From the NCBI GenBank assembly GCA_900074885.1, contig FJUW01000062.1, forward strand, positions 186,001 to 250,000: a DNA stretch of 64,000 nt. The letters are read 5' to 3'. Of the stretch, positions 22,471 to 34,149 are shown piece after piece. The DNA comes from Rhynchosporium graminicola. Lineage: Eukaryota > Ascomycota > Leotiomycetes > Helotiales > Ploettnerulaceae. The notes under the pieces were generated by a model, which saw only the letters and a list, made by a program, of their open reading frames with translations, ran no database searches and was not told the DNA's origin. The translations under genes and the position numbers were made by a program. Each line of letters begins with the position of its first letter. Within the stretch, counting starts at the first letter, position 1.

Positions 22471-23461
22471 CTATTTGACACCAGCCTTGGCCATACGCTG
22501 GAAACATCCCTTGTAAGCCTCGTGAATCTCTGGCACCTTGTAGTTGTACTCAGCGAGCTTGTTGACCAGTTTGGTAGTGTCAAGCTCGCAGTTGCTTCGT
22601 CCGGCCTTGATGACCTTTGCCTGCTCCTCCAATGTGAAGTTCTTCCAGGTGAAGTCAGGGCGGACGTACTCCTTGAAGAGGGACAGGACCTCATTGTGGG
22701 AAATGGCACCTGGGTTGGTGAAGTTGTAGACTCCGAGATCATTGTGCTCAGCCATCAGGATGGAGGCTGGGAGAAGATCGTGGAGGATGGTGTTGGAATT
22801 GGGAATGTCGACAACGCGGTCGTACTTGGCGATCTTGGTGACGAAGTTGCGGGAGTGGAGGTCGTCGCTGACTGGCATGCGGAGTCTGAGAATCAGGACG
22901 TTGGAGTAGTGCTTCATGATCTGTAGTAGAGTTAGCTTCCATCAATTCTCATACTGGTATTGCGTATACTGACCTCCTCAACGTGAGCCTTGGTCTCGGA
23001 ATAGAAAGATCCAGCAAAGTTGGCCTTGTCAGTCTCGAGGTATCCTGGGCCGCCAATTGGGTGTGCATCATCGTAAGCGTAAATGCAACCAGTTGCAAAG
23101 ACAGTGACGTGGATTCCCTTCTCGAAGGCACAATCAGCCAAGTTAATGGTGCCGATAACGTTGTTTCTGATGGTCTCCTCCTTGTGGTCCTCACACCAGT
23201 CGACGTTTGGGCGGCCTGTTGACCCCGCAGCGTTGAGAATGTGGGTTGGCTTGTATTTCTCGATTTCGGCGATGACAGCTTCTCGGTTTTGCATACGGAC
23301 AGTGGTAGTGAAGACCTTCTTTCCTGCAGAATTGTAAGCGTCTGCGAGTTGGATTTGGGTAATTGGGGAGCTTGTTTACCCTGGCTTTCGAGAAGGGTCT
23401 TGAGATGGCCTGCCACCCATCCCTCACCACCCCAGATTAAGAAAACGTTCTCCGAAGACAT
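22471..23461 (-). CDS. UDP-4-keto-6-deoxyglucose 3,5-epimerase/4-reductase (NRS/ER type, rhamnose synthesis)
   Basis: Three exons (23461-23380, 23323-22974, 22920-22471) give 293 residues with matching phases. The N-terminus reads MSSENVFLIWGGEGWVAGHL, a Rossmann glycine motif of the extended SDR fold. It is followed by HILNAAGSTGRPNVDWCEDHK, typical of the fungal and plant NRS/ER enzymes that also contain the RmlD-like reductase fold. The active-site pair is in FYSETK (Tyr and Lys), with ATGCIY supplying the Ser/Thr region. The family converts UDP-4-keto-6-deoxyglucose to UDP-rhamnose with NADPH in the cytosol; Botrytis and Magnaporthe have orthologues used for glycan rhamnose. The upstream dehydratase is not in this window. 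It is divergent from the nucleotide-sugar transporter-like gene at 24937. Confidence 0.88.
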
Positions 23462-24936
23462 GGTTGCAAGTATACAAAGGTTGATAAGATTTGGTTGTGT
23501 ATGTGTTGGTTCGGGATCTAACCAAAGGGACAATTGTTGTAGTAGATGTAATAGAGGCAGAGTTAGATGGACCGGTGAGGAGCTGGAGAATGTATGGAGG
23601 GGCGAGATGGTGGAGATCCAGGGATTGGTAAACGCTTCCATCTGCAGGGAGGTCGATTCCACTAACTGAATACGACCTTTTGTTATGTACATACAGCCAC
23701 ACATCTTCTAAATCTGTTCTATCTACAAGTGAATATGAATATTACACAGCAGCAGTCATGGATAGTATCTATCATGTGGAGGAGTCTTCATTTATTCTTT
23801 CCAATATCGAATACCACTTCTTGGTCTCTATTTATTTCATCTTGTGTCTTCCTCATGGCGACCATGGCGGGGTTGTTGATGAAGAGCCCTGACCGCCCTT
23901 CACATCACTTCGGATGTATATCGCAGGGGTCTTTCTGGAAAGGGGCCGAGAGGGGGGACAATAAAAGGTAATAACGCAAGACCGAAATGACTGACCGGTG
24001 GACAGCTGCGTATCAAGTTCGCATAAGATTATTACAACTATAATGATATATAACTATAAGATTAAATGCAAGCTGAAGATGGAGGTGAAGATGCAGAATG
24101 ATACTCATGTAGAGAGAAGTAGACGAAGGTACTTACTTCTATTCCACCCTCATAAAATTGAAAGAGGGTTAAAAGCTAGCTAGGTATACAGTACTGACTT
24201 CTGTATCGTCTGATTCAAAGTCACGAAAATGACACAGGAAATCACCTCGAGTGGACCTCAAACTCATATAACTGATCGAACATTGGCTGACTTGAAATGA
24301 TGAGTGCATTACGAATTATCAAGTTACTTACAATCGCTTTTGCCGGCGACGATTGGCCTACTCTCGGCTACTCTTTCTTCCTCCTCATCTCATCCATCAA
24401 GCCCAAACGCTTTTATTATTGATCTTCGACTGTCGACAAGTATCCTCCCTTTTTTTGAGTCCATTCCCCCTTCGAAGAACAACCCAAGATAGATATTTAT
24501 AGCTTAACAACAGAAAGGCACCAACCAGTGCTCGTATCCTTTCTTAGCTGACAGGTGGAGTCTTGGCTTCTATGATATTCCCGTCGCCCGTCTCCTTTTC
24601 CCTGAAACCTTCACCTTCGTTCGCTTCTGATCCTTGGGAAGTGACGCGCTGCACTCTTCCTTCTACTGTACCGGATTTTATCTCCTCCTGCAGCCCTTAT
24701 CCGATCTGCTCGGCTTTGCGTGCACAACATCTCGCACTGCATCTCTCGCATTTGGTAGGATCTGGCATGACCTCCAATGAGCCAGCTTCTTCCAAGAACC
24801 TGCATCTCCTGCATCTCACAATACTTATAGCTTCGTACCCTTCAAACGCCGAGCGAAACCACCCACTCCGGTACGACGACATAACGAACGCGGCACTTGT
24901 CACATGACTATTCCCTTATAGAGGACCTTCGCAACC
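23462..24936. promoter_or_regulatory. Divergent promoter between reductase and transporter genes
   Basis: 1.47 kb between divergent start codons. Small frames on both strands have no recognisable domain. Because both flanking genes could serve nucleotide-sugar metabolism, a shared control region is possible, but I see no specific operator. Confidence 0.4.
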
Positions 24937-26121
24937 ATGCCTGAATCTACCCAAGAGAACAGCATCCCGCTCCTGGATGTCGAGGCCCAGAAAGATGCCG
25001 GCGACAAGGAGTTGGAAGTCGTGCCACCTATACTGCCAGCCGCTCCTGTCGTGACTGCGGGAGCGAGGAGAAAATTCCTGACATGGACCGCGATAAACAT
25101 GCTGGCTACTATTGGCATAGTCTTTACCAACAAAGCCATCTTCGATGACCCGGACTTCAAGCTGATGCAGACGTCGTTCGCGTCTTTCCATTTCGTGTGT
25201 ACGGGCTTGACGTTATGGGTTGTGTCGAGGAAGAGTATTGGAGCTTTTGTGCCTAAAAGAGCGGGGATCGTGGAGATGCTTCCTGTAAGTACTAAGTTGT
25301 GATTCCTCTGCCTGTTCAGATCATGTGTCATCTTCATGAACACTTGTTTGAGAAGAGATATATTAACATCAAATACAGCTCGCACTCTCCATGTGTCTAA
25401 ACGTTGTTCTTCCCAACCTCTCACTCGCCTTCTCAACAGTAACAGTCTACCAACTCTGCCGCGTCCTGCTCACTCCCATGACCGCCATCATCAACTACAC
25501 CTTCTACAGTGCGACCATTCCACGAAGCGCCGCACTGGCTTTAATCCCCGTCTGTCTCGGCGTGGGCGTGACATCCTACTACGACACCAAACCGACCTCC
25601 TCCGACGCCGTGCAAACCACCTCCACCGTCGGAATAGTATTCGCGCTCTCCGGCGTCCTCGCCTCTTCAGCTTACACGGTGCTCATCGGCGCCTACCACA
25701 AGAAACTGCAGATGTCGTCCTCGCAACTCCTGCTCAACCAGGCGCCCATCTCATCCGTCATGCTCATGTTCGCCGTGCCGATCGTGGATCAGATCCCGGT
25801 TCTGGGAGACGTGCCGCGGTATCGCTGGATGATGATCTTGATGAGTGGCGGGTTTGCCGCGCTGATTAACATCAGTCAGTTCTTCATTATTGCGGGTAGT
25901 GGGCCGGTGAGTTCGACCGTCGTCGGCCATTTGAAAACGGTCAGTATCGTGAGTATTGGCTGGGCGTTGTCTGGGAGGGGCTTGACGGATAAGAGTGCGT
26001 TGGGGATTTTGATGACCGTTGCGGGTATCATTGCGTGAGTACCCTACTATTTTGCAATGCAGGTTTGTGAACTGACTGAATCAGGTACTCTAATATCATG
26101 TTGAGCAGATCAAAGAAGTGA
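24937..26121 (+). CDS. TPT/EamA-type nucleotide-sugar transporter
   Basis: Three exons (24937-25284, 25379-26034, 26085-26121) give 346 residues; all phases agree and the last exon adds only AYSNIMLSRSKK. A cytosolic acidic N-terminus of about 48 residues precedes about ten membrane helices. Family hallmarks include FTNKAIF in helix 1, HFVCTGLTL in helix 2, YQLCRVLLTPM, LLLNQAPISS and, in helix 9, VVGHLKTVSIVSIGWAL. These match the triose-phosphate/KT group of Golgi or ER nucleotide-sugar transporters, which in plants includes UDP-rhamnose/UDP-galactose antiporters. The substrate is inferred only from the neighbouring rhamnose enzyme. It converges on a paralogue at 26420. Confidence 0.88.
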
Positions 26122-26419
26122 TCTGCACCTATGAATGAGTGCGGGAAAGTCGCTCAAAGGAGGAGTCACTTCCGTGTATCACCAGAAAACTTTGTACATC
26201 AAATTTCCAGCCTACCAGGCTGTCGCGTCATTTTTACCCTCACCTGATAGACTTAGCAGCATAGATCACGCATGGAGCCCATTTCTTATCTGGGACAAGA
26301 ATTTTTCGCTCTTGTCTTTGGCCACGTGTTATGGATATCACTTTCTCGTTTCATGCATATAGACATTATGGTCGAGTATCCCGAAGACTCACTTCCTCGC
26401 TCCAGCCTAAACCTGATCA

Positions 26420-27655
26420 TTACTTCTGGGAGAGCTGGCTATATAATGTAGCGCCGCCGAGCGCAAGTATGATGCCTATACCATCCTTGACTGTGAACAC
26501 GCGCCCTTCGCTGACCCAGCCATATGTGAGGATAATGATTGTTTTTACACTGTAGGTTGTTAGTTCGGCTGGCTACCTACTATGAGGTTAGAGTGATCTT
26601 GGCTTACTTTGATGCAACGTTGAAAGTTAGAGCACTCATTCTTCCAATGATGAGAAATTGACTCAAGTTCTGCAAACACGTTAGCCGAATTCGCCACAAG
26701 TCGAATCCGTAGAAAAGTCTTACCAATGCCGCTGCAGCAAGACCGGATAAAAACAGCGCCACAAGAGTGTCATTCGGAATCTGCGAAACATCGGCCATTG
26801 TATCAGAAAACGGCGCCACGAAGAGCAACAGAAGAACCGAGATAGGCGCCTGATTCAACAGCAACTGGGGACTGGAGACTTTGAAATCCACTATCTTTTT
26901 CCCGATCCAGACTTGGTAAAAAGCTGTTACTGTAAAAGCGGCTACTGCGATGGATGCACCGGCTGTGGTGGTTCCTGCTGCGTTGGAATTTGTGAGTGAG
27001 ACACCGATGCAGACGGCTGCCAGGGCGACGATTGTTAGGCCGGCGACGGTCTTGCCCATGAAGAAGTATTGGAGGACAGCTACACAGGGAGTAGTCATGA
27101 TTTTGGCCAATCTTATGGGTTATTAGTCAGATATTCTGAGTATTTGGATAAAGACGAACTGGTAGAACCCAATGGAATTGTATGCCAAAGACAAGTTGCC
27201 CAAGATCAGAAAGCCGGCAAAGAAACTGCAGAGTGGAATCATCTGCAGGAAAGGTAGTCGGACGGGCACGAATAGGTTGAAAGGTGATCGACTGGCGATA
27301 TAGAGGACGATTGTTGTGCAGGTGAAATGCCACATTGCAAAGGTTATTTGCATGTTCTTCAGTTGGGAGTCTTTGAAGATCCTGAGAAAGTACTGTTAGC
27401 ACTTCGCTCTAAGAGATCTTTTCATTGCGTAGGGTATCAGGAGGAGTTGCAAACGCACCATTTGTTCAAAAACACGAGCGTGATCGTGCTGGCGATATTC
27501 AGAAGAATGCATAGCATATCGACGATTTTGCTCTTCATGCTCTGCGGTTTCGGGGGGTCGGCAGACAGTTTGTCCTTGTCCTCGTGTATCTCCCCATCCA
27601 CCAATCCTGTCTTGCTCATCTCGAGATCCTCGGCTTCTCGCTTTGGTTTGTTCAT
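26420..27655 (-). CDS. Second TPT/EamA-type transporter, paralogue of the preceding gene
   Basis: Five exons (27655-27459, 27381-27160, 27111-26724, 26669-26608, 26549-26420) give 332 residues with all phases matching. The protein has the same layout as its neighbour: a charged N-terminus, VFLNKWIF, WHFTCTTIVLY, FYQLAKIMTTP, LLLNQAPISV and ten or so helices. It differs at helix 9, where the usual GHLKT is FNVASNVKT: the Gly-His pair is lost but Lys-Thr is kept. Endomembrane nucleotide-sugar or related exchange is expected from the family. Intron positions differ from the neighbour, so the pair is not a recent tandem copy. Its promoter faces that of ERG9. Confidence 0.88.
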
Positions 27656-28708
27656 GATTGCGATTTGGTCGTATTGTCAAGTCGCAAATGGATTGAACGA
27701 TACACGCGTCTGCTCGTACACCTTAGGGGTTGACTGTGTTTTGTCGTACGGGGAGATCAGGTCTAGTCGCCAGAAGAAGAAATCATGAGCGTAGGTAATT
27801 AGGCATAGTAGCCAAAATCGTCTAGTAGTATTAGTTAGAACATGCCTCGGGATGGGTTGCTGGGCGCAGTATATTATTTATCGTAGAGAAAGCATGTCGA
27901 GCTGGTAGATAGGGGAAGAGGGCGAGGGAGGGAGGGAGAGAGAACACTTTGCTTCAATACTCGTCGTACGGGAAGAAGAGAAAAGAATGAAATGGCTGGT
28001 GTATACACCAGTCCATCTATACTGGTACTGCCTGGTACGGCTGACTGCCTACTTTGATGCCGCGGACAGGACTCGCGGTGTGCGGCACAGTTCAGGGGGC
28101 GAGGCTGAGCATTGGGGGTACGGAGATGTAGGTCGTACAGCCTCGTGTTTGATTGGCCAAGAAGAGCGGGCAGGGGTGTCGACTATTACTAAGCTGGGGT
28201 CTGCTTGTGACTGGCCAGTCGTGAGTCTGGCCGACAGGGAATGACTGGCAACGAAATTCAATTCCACCGTAGGCGGAGCGGCAAGCCGGCTTTTTTGAAT
28301 AATCTCCTTTTCTCCTCTCAATTATCCCAGTCAACAACAGTCCTTCGCTTCAAAACCGACCAATTCACTCATAGGTACATCTATCTATATATGATGAACA
28401 TCTCCCTCCCCCTCGCCTCTGATTATCTCCATCCAGCTTCATTTTCATTCATCAAGCAATCAATCAATCAATCAATCAGTCACTTCATCAATCGCCCCCA
28501 ATTTCGTGCTCCCGTCACAGGAAAAACCTGGAAAGGACTTCTGGTCTGATCTCGCCTATGGGAAATGATATTTCTGCACTAGAAAGCCGTCCTCCGTCTG
28601 TCTCAACTTCTGCCCGTTCTCCACCACTATTTGTACCTGCACTGTAGTTCACCAAAAACTTTCCTCTTCCCCACAATTTTCTTCCTCTCTCACCTATCGA
28701 CCGCTTCA
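27656..28708. promoter_or_regulatory. Divergent promoter between transporter and ERG9
   Basis: 1.05 kb between divergent starts, ending in a strongly pyrimidine-rich leader before ERG9. It contains an AATC tetranucleotide repeat of about five units at 28457-28478. No gene is supportable; frames here are short and mutually overlapping. Confidence 0.5.
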
Positions 28709-30331
28709 ATGGGTTTACTCGCTCAGTTTCTATATTTTTCAGTTCATCCAAATCAGCTGAGATCAATTTTACAATGGTAAGTCTGGCTGGAGCTTCTTCA
28801 TGCTTCATCTGGCTTCATCCGAACATCGTCTGAAGCTGCTTCGTCTGCTAATTCATCACCAGGAAACTATGGCACGATCCTGTACATCTGCGCAACCCGG
28901 ACAACGAGTCCGCAAATCTGCGAGAATGTTTCAAATACCTTGAGATGACCAGCCGGAGTTTCAGCGCAGTCATTCAAGAACTCAACCCAGAACTACTCGT
29001 CCCAGTCGCACTCTTCTACCTGATCCTGCGAGGTCTCGATACGATCGAGGATGATATGACAATACCCTTGGAAACGAAAGAGCCAACTTTGAGGAATTTC
29101 CAGCACATACTCGAGGAGGAGGGCTGGACATTCACTGAAAACGGACCGGATGAGAAGGATCGAGAACTGCTGGTACACTTCGATGTGATTATCGCAGAAT
29201 TCAAACTGGTCAAGCCAGCATACAGGGACATTATTAAGGACATTACCGAGAAGATGGGCAATGGTATGGCCGACTATGCCAATAATGCCGAGCACAATAT
29301 TCACGGTGTCAGCACTATCAAGGACTACGAGCTATACTGCCATTACGTAGCTGGTCTGGTTGGAGACGGTCTGACAAGATTATTCGTGGAGAGCAAACTT
29401 GCAAACCCAGCACTTATTAAGCGGCCAGAACTATCTGAATCAATGGGTCAATTTCTACAGAAGACCAACATCATTCGTGATATCCGAGAGGATTTCGATG
29501 ACAAAAGGCGTTTCTGGCCCAAGGAGATCTGGTCCAAGCATGTCTCAAATTTCGAAGATCTTTTCGACCCCCAGAATTTAGACACTGCCTTGAATTGCAG
29601 TTCGGAGATGGTCCTTAACTCCCTCCGCAACGCCGACGAGTGTTTGTTCTACATGGCCGGCATCAAGGACCAAAGTGTATTCAACTTCGTTGCAATTCCG
29701 CAGTCCATGGCAATAGCGACCTTGGAGCTTGTGTTCCGTAATCCAGATATCTTTCAGAAGAACGTTAAGATCACGAAGGGGGATGCGTGTAAATTGATGA
29801 TGGAGTCAACGCAGAATCTACGATCAGTTTGTGAGATCTTCAAGAGATATATCGCAAGGATACACAACAAGAACACACCGAAAGATCCAAATTACCTCGA
29901 AATCAGCATTGCCTGTGCCAAGGTAAGATATATCGTCTCTTACAATAAATGACTGCTAACAGGTCAGGTTGAACAATTCATCGAGTCCATCTTCCCCAGC
30001 CAAGATCCTAAGGCCTTATCTCTCATCCATAAGGGCGAGAGCGAACCTGTCGCTGCGAAGACATCTGCAGAGGCATTCGAAGCCAAGAAGGATGTCTTCT
30101 TCCTGTTGTTGGCAGTCTTGGGAACCCTATTCGTGATATCGGGATTGATGGTAAGCATTACACAGGCTCAACTAGCACTCCGCTAACACGCTCCAGATCG
30201 GCGCTGCATATTTGGCAGGTGCACGCTTTGACATTGCTCTACGGGAGCTAAGCGCTGGCAATCTCTTTCCAAACTCCAGTGTCGGCGAGGAAGCTCAGGC
30301 GCTACTCACACCCGATCACGTCGAGCTATAA
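28709..30331 (+). CDS. ERG9: Squalene synthase (farnesyl-diphosphate farnesyltransferase)
   Basis: Four exons (28709-28776, 28863-29922, 29968-30150, 30197-30331) give 481 residues, the usual fungal length. The N-terminus ([19 protein letters not shown]) is followed by the catalytic core: the aspartate-rich LDTIEDD motif that binds farnesyl diphosphate through Mg, [11 protein letters not shown], and the second aspartate motif [14 protein letters not shown]-terminal hydrophobic helix, split by the last intron ([18 protein letters not shown] then IGAAYLAG), anchors it in the ER. It condenses two farnesyl diphosphates to squalene with NADPH, the committed step of ergosterol synthesis. No duplicated neighbours or secondary-metabolite genes flank it, so this is the housekeeping copy. 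Confidence 0.97.
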
Positions 30332-33017
30332 GTTTGCCTCCCTTCCTCCTTGTTTAATATACCACCAGTGTTCATGTTTCCACGGCGTTAATGGGAGCGA
30401 CATACTCTGTATCATAAGACTGAACTAATAATCATTGCATGAATGCAAGCAATTTCGACCTCCAGATTCACTGACTCGACCTGTCTTGAGGCGCCTTTGG
30501 GTATGTTTGCATGTTTTCTCCTTATCCTCGGGGGTGTGGAGATTGTGAGATGTGGGATGTGGCCTCAAAACTAGCACGGATGTCAAATTGCAATTCGGTC
30601 CTTTTAATGACTGTTCGTTGTGCCGAAGATGTGCTGAAATCAAATGCTGCGATTGTCCTGTGATGGGAACGGCTTCTGCAGACCTCTCTTCTCTATAGGG
30701 AGGGGCAGTCGACGGATCACATACATTTACGTTGAGGGATAGTTTGTTTCTTCGAATTTGAGGAGTTCTAGAAAAATGGGCGGGATGGATTTGTGGAGAT
30801 GTGTTAAGGGAGTGAACTAGGTAAGGTAGGGATTCGGAGTAGTGTAGGGCTGTCTTCCTCGCTATACTGCTTGTCATCAATTTTGGTACTTGCTTACTAT
30901 TAATTAAATCGTCATCTTTACTTCTGATTTTTTTTCTTCTCGCTCAAATGTGAAGGGGTGAATCGCCATGTTGTTCTCAATGGGATTTCCCTGTTGATAC
31001 ATGAAAGAGGTTTCCGATTCCCATGGCCTGTCTTTTCTTATCCGTACAGCTTCCCATTGTTAACCTTCGTCTTTTTAATGGCATTAAGATGTCGGCTGTT
31101 GTTCAAACACAACTACCACCTTTCTTTCTGATCACTGTACAACGACGTTAGTGGTGTGATGTTGCGCATTTCAGTCTTGGTGCAGAGTTCAATACCAGCT
31201 CTCGTTTCCGTTCGCATCCTGCCTCAAGACTTCGTCCGAGCTTCAATATCTGCAAGACGAAAATATGAATACTCCAGGAAGGGAGACAAAAAGGAACCCT
31301 CCCTATCACACCTGAAGTTCCCTTGATATTACTTCATCTGCGTCTCCAGCGTCATCATCATCGCCAGCACCAACCTCTGCTTTACACCGGACTTCCAAAA
31401 CCCTGACCAATAACTGGTTGAAGATGTATCCAAACATTCATTCACCAGCCTATACCCACTATAGCTGAAAGGGTGCTTCGTGATCGATCTACGGTTCTAT
31501 TCGAACCCTTTCATTGTATAGTCGCAGTCTCTTCTTTATTTAAACCTTCAGTCATACATATGATCACCGTCTTCATCGCCCATTATGGTAACAGCATTGA
31601 CTTCCATTTTTAGACACCTTATTCCCGACACTCGCACCATATCCTCACTCAGATATGCCGCAAAGGTTCGACGCTTGAGGTGATCAGCGTATGATCAAAA
31701 TTACTAACTATCTCCTTCGAGATCTTGCTCTATCATTTTGTTGAGTGTAGAACTGGGGCAATCCCCAAGAAGCCTCCCTCCCTACCGCTCATTAGCTGCC
31801 TATTCGATAGATCTGACGCCTATTCCCTTTCTCGTTATCGTCGGCGGCGGCATGTCCACCTCCATCTTGCCAATCGAACCTCGCTACCTTATTTACGCCC
31901 CACAAAATTTCCCTTCCAACACATACCCCAATAAGGCCAAGCCCTCCATCAGCGTACGAATATTAGGTTGGACAGTGATCATGGAAACATGCATCCCAAC
32001 ACATCCTAATGGTACGTTCCGGCATCCAGAAGCGGTAGCTCAGGTAGCAGCACTCGCTGTCGGGTTTAGATGCGATTCAAAATCGGAAAATGGTTAGCCC
32101 TTTGGCTCAGATCACCCGTCTCTCCTGTCACGGGAGCGACGGGTCTGGGTTTTGATTTTTTTACCAATTTTTGGCCTTTTGTTTTTCAAATTCTTCGATT
32201 TTGGTGTTTTTGTGGGGCAGAAAGGGGTTTGTTGATGTTGGCGCGTCATGCGAAGAGGTTGACCTGCGCCACGTTGTATGGCTAGTCCTATTTGATTTAC
32301 GTGCAACTTTTACATGCAACTTTTCTCATGACTGCTTTCTCACAGTCTCATTGTAATCCGGTGAAAGAATGCTCAGGTTTTCATATATAGTTCTCAAACC
32401 CAAGTAGGCTTATAACACTCTTTGGTGTTGCTTTCCCCATCCTCGACACATGATCCAGCAGCAGTTTGTTGGATGATTCTACATCCTGTGTAAACAAATA
32501 TTAGTAAAGAACAGTAAGCTCAGGCTGTGGCTAGCGTGATTGAATGATTCACACATCAGGCAAGTAGCTATTGCAATTTGAATTCTCAACTCAACCCACT
32601 GCCTGGGCATCGCTAGAAATCAGCTCGTGGCAACACAGAGTCCCGTAAAGGCTCTTCTCATTCCGTATACGCAATCGCCAATTGCAACCTGGAGGGTATG
32701 TTCCAGACTAAAGCAGAATTACAACTGACACCTTGCTGCGAAGTCCCGAATCCCCGTGGAATGCGCGTTTGTGATGGCGATGATCAAGAGATGAGAGCAA
32801 TTGCACGACTAATAAGGACTCAGAGAAGTCATATTTTGGAAGGTATCTTCATTCAATCATCACTCGTAAGCCCAAAAATCATACTAGTACCACTTTTCAT
32901 CTCGCTAAAATGCACATCACAACCCCGAACGAACACACAGAAAACACTCACCACCACCCCCTACGAAAATCTCCCATTCATCCGCTCCCGGGGCTCCGCA
33001 CCTGACTGGCGCCGTCT
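30332..33017. other. Long spacer without a supportable gene
   Basis: 2.7 kb between convergent genes. A plus-strand frame at 31738-32097 begins only at TTG (first ATG at 31852, leaving about 80 codons) and resembles nothing I know. A minus frame at 30425-30880 has no family features. A plus frame at 32698-33177 runs antisense into the next gene. A non-coding transcript or long UTRs are possible; I call no gene. Confidence 0.4.
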
Positions 33018-33803
33018 TCAAGCTCTCCGTCTGCTCAATCTGCTTCTTCCACCAACATTCGCCCACCTCCTCCCCTGCAACGTCTCTCTCGCTCGCTCCG
33101 CCGCCTCCTCCGCCAACACTCTCTCCCCTTGCTCCGCCCACTCGTCCACACTCCAGATGGTTCGAACACCTCTGTAGACCCGCTCGAAATGGGAGGGGGC
33201 AGGGTTGTTGTAGAGAGGGAGGTCGTCTTGCTGGAAGGCGACTATCCCATCGTCTTCCTCATCCTCGTATGCGGGATGAAGGGGAGGGCTTGCTGATTCG
33301 GAGTTGGTTCGGTCGGGGTCGCTTTTGCTGCTGCTGTGGTTGGACGGAGTGTTGGGGTGAGAAGAGGGCGAAAGGGAGATGGTGCGATCGGGATCTGCGT
33401 CCGAAGATGGGACGGCAGCGACAATCTCCTCTCCAAGTTCCAATTCCGACATCTCGTTGTCGTTCTCTTCGTCATCGGAGATGACGACAACTTCTCGGAC
33501 GATCTTAATATCGTCGTCATCTTCCTCATTTTCGTGGTACACCACTCCATCTGATGCAACGGACGGAGGACCAGCCCCTGCCGAACCATCAGATGGAGCG
33601 CGCACCGAACCGTTCAGTGAGAGGAGCGAGATGTCGTCGTCGTAACGACCGACGTTTGGGTTGTAGAAAAACTGTATGCCGGGGAGATAAATAGGGCCTT
33701 GCGGCGAGGGAGGTGCTTGGCGAGGGCGAGCTACCCGGGCGTTGCTCAACTGCTGCAGAGGGCTTTGGATACCGAGAAGGTTCTGGGATCGTGTTCGGGC
33801 CAT
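33018..33803 (-). CDS. Small acidic disordered nuclear-like protein, function unknown
   Basis: An intronless frame of 261 residues from the ATG at 33803 (MARTRSQNLLG); the open frame extends upstream but only to TTG. The middle is highly acidic with VVVISDDEEND, a textbook SUMO-interacting-type motif (hydrophobic run followed by Ser and acids), then Ser/Pro/Asp-rich low complexity. The C-terminus is more ordered (FERVYRGVRTIWSVDEWAEQ) and ends in a basic RSRLSRRRA tail that could be a nuclear signal. I do not recognise the family. The C-terminal block is the part most likely to be conserved. It lies at the edge of an AT-rich island. Confidence 0.6.
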   Translation of the reverse strand: MARTRSQNLLGIQSPLQQLSNARVARPRQAPPSPQGPIYLPGIQFFYNPNVGRYDDDISLLSLNGSVRAPSDGSAGAGPPSVASDGVVYHENEEDDDDIKIVREVVVISDDEENDNEMSELELGEEIVAAVPSSDADPDRTISLSPSSHPNTPSNHSSSKSDPDRTNSESASPPLHPAYEDEEDDGIVAFQQDDLPLYNNPAPSHFERVYRGVRTIWSVDEWAEQGERVLAEEAAERARETLQGRRWANVGGRSRLSRRRA

Positions 33804-34149
33804 TGTTGCTGGTGAGGTGGTGAGATGGGATGTGAGGCGAGGGGTGGTTGAGAGGAGAGTGAGGAGGTATGGTGTTGATATGAAGAAAGGATGATGTCGA
33901 TTGATGTTCAAGTGGTGAACAAAGTCGGGAAGTGGTCGAAAGAGTTGCTTTGACAGTGGTATCGTGAGAAGTGATGTTCGCCGAGCTGATGTTGCTGAGG
34001 AGAAAATTCAAGAAAAGGTCTAAGTTTCTCCAAGGATTGAAGAATATATAAATCGCCTCCTGCGCAGCCATTCTGACTATTGAGAGCGGTTTGGTATTGT
34101 TCATGATAGCTGGTGATTCTTACTATTGATCTTTGTTTACTACTCGCTT
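33804..34149. promoter_or_regulatory. Upstream region of the acidic protein gene
   Basis: Short stretch before the AT-rich island. A minus-strand frame extending to 34104 overlaps it but has no domain; this is most likely promoter and leader. Confidence 0.35.

Noticed and set aside
30425..30880. 151-codon minus-strand frame after ERG9
   Set aside because: Low-complexity-like sequence without domain, probably chance within a 3' region.
31738..32097. 119-codon plus-strand frame
   Set aside because: It starts only at TTG, the ATG version is about 80 codons, and there is no recognisable family or signal.
32698..33177. 159-codon plus-strand frame
   Set aside because: It is largely antisense to the acidic-protein gene and shows no family features.
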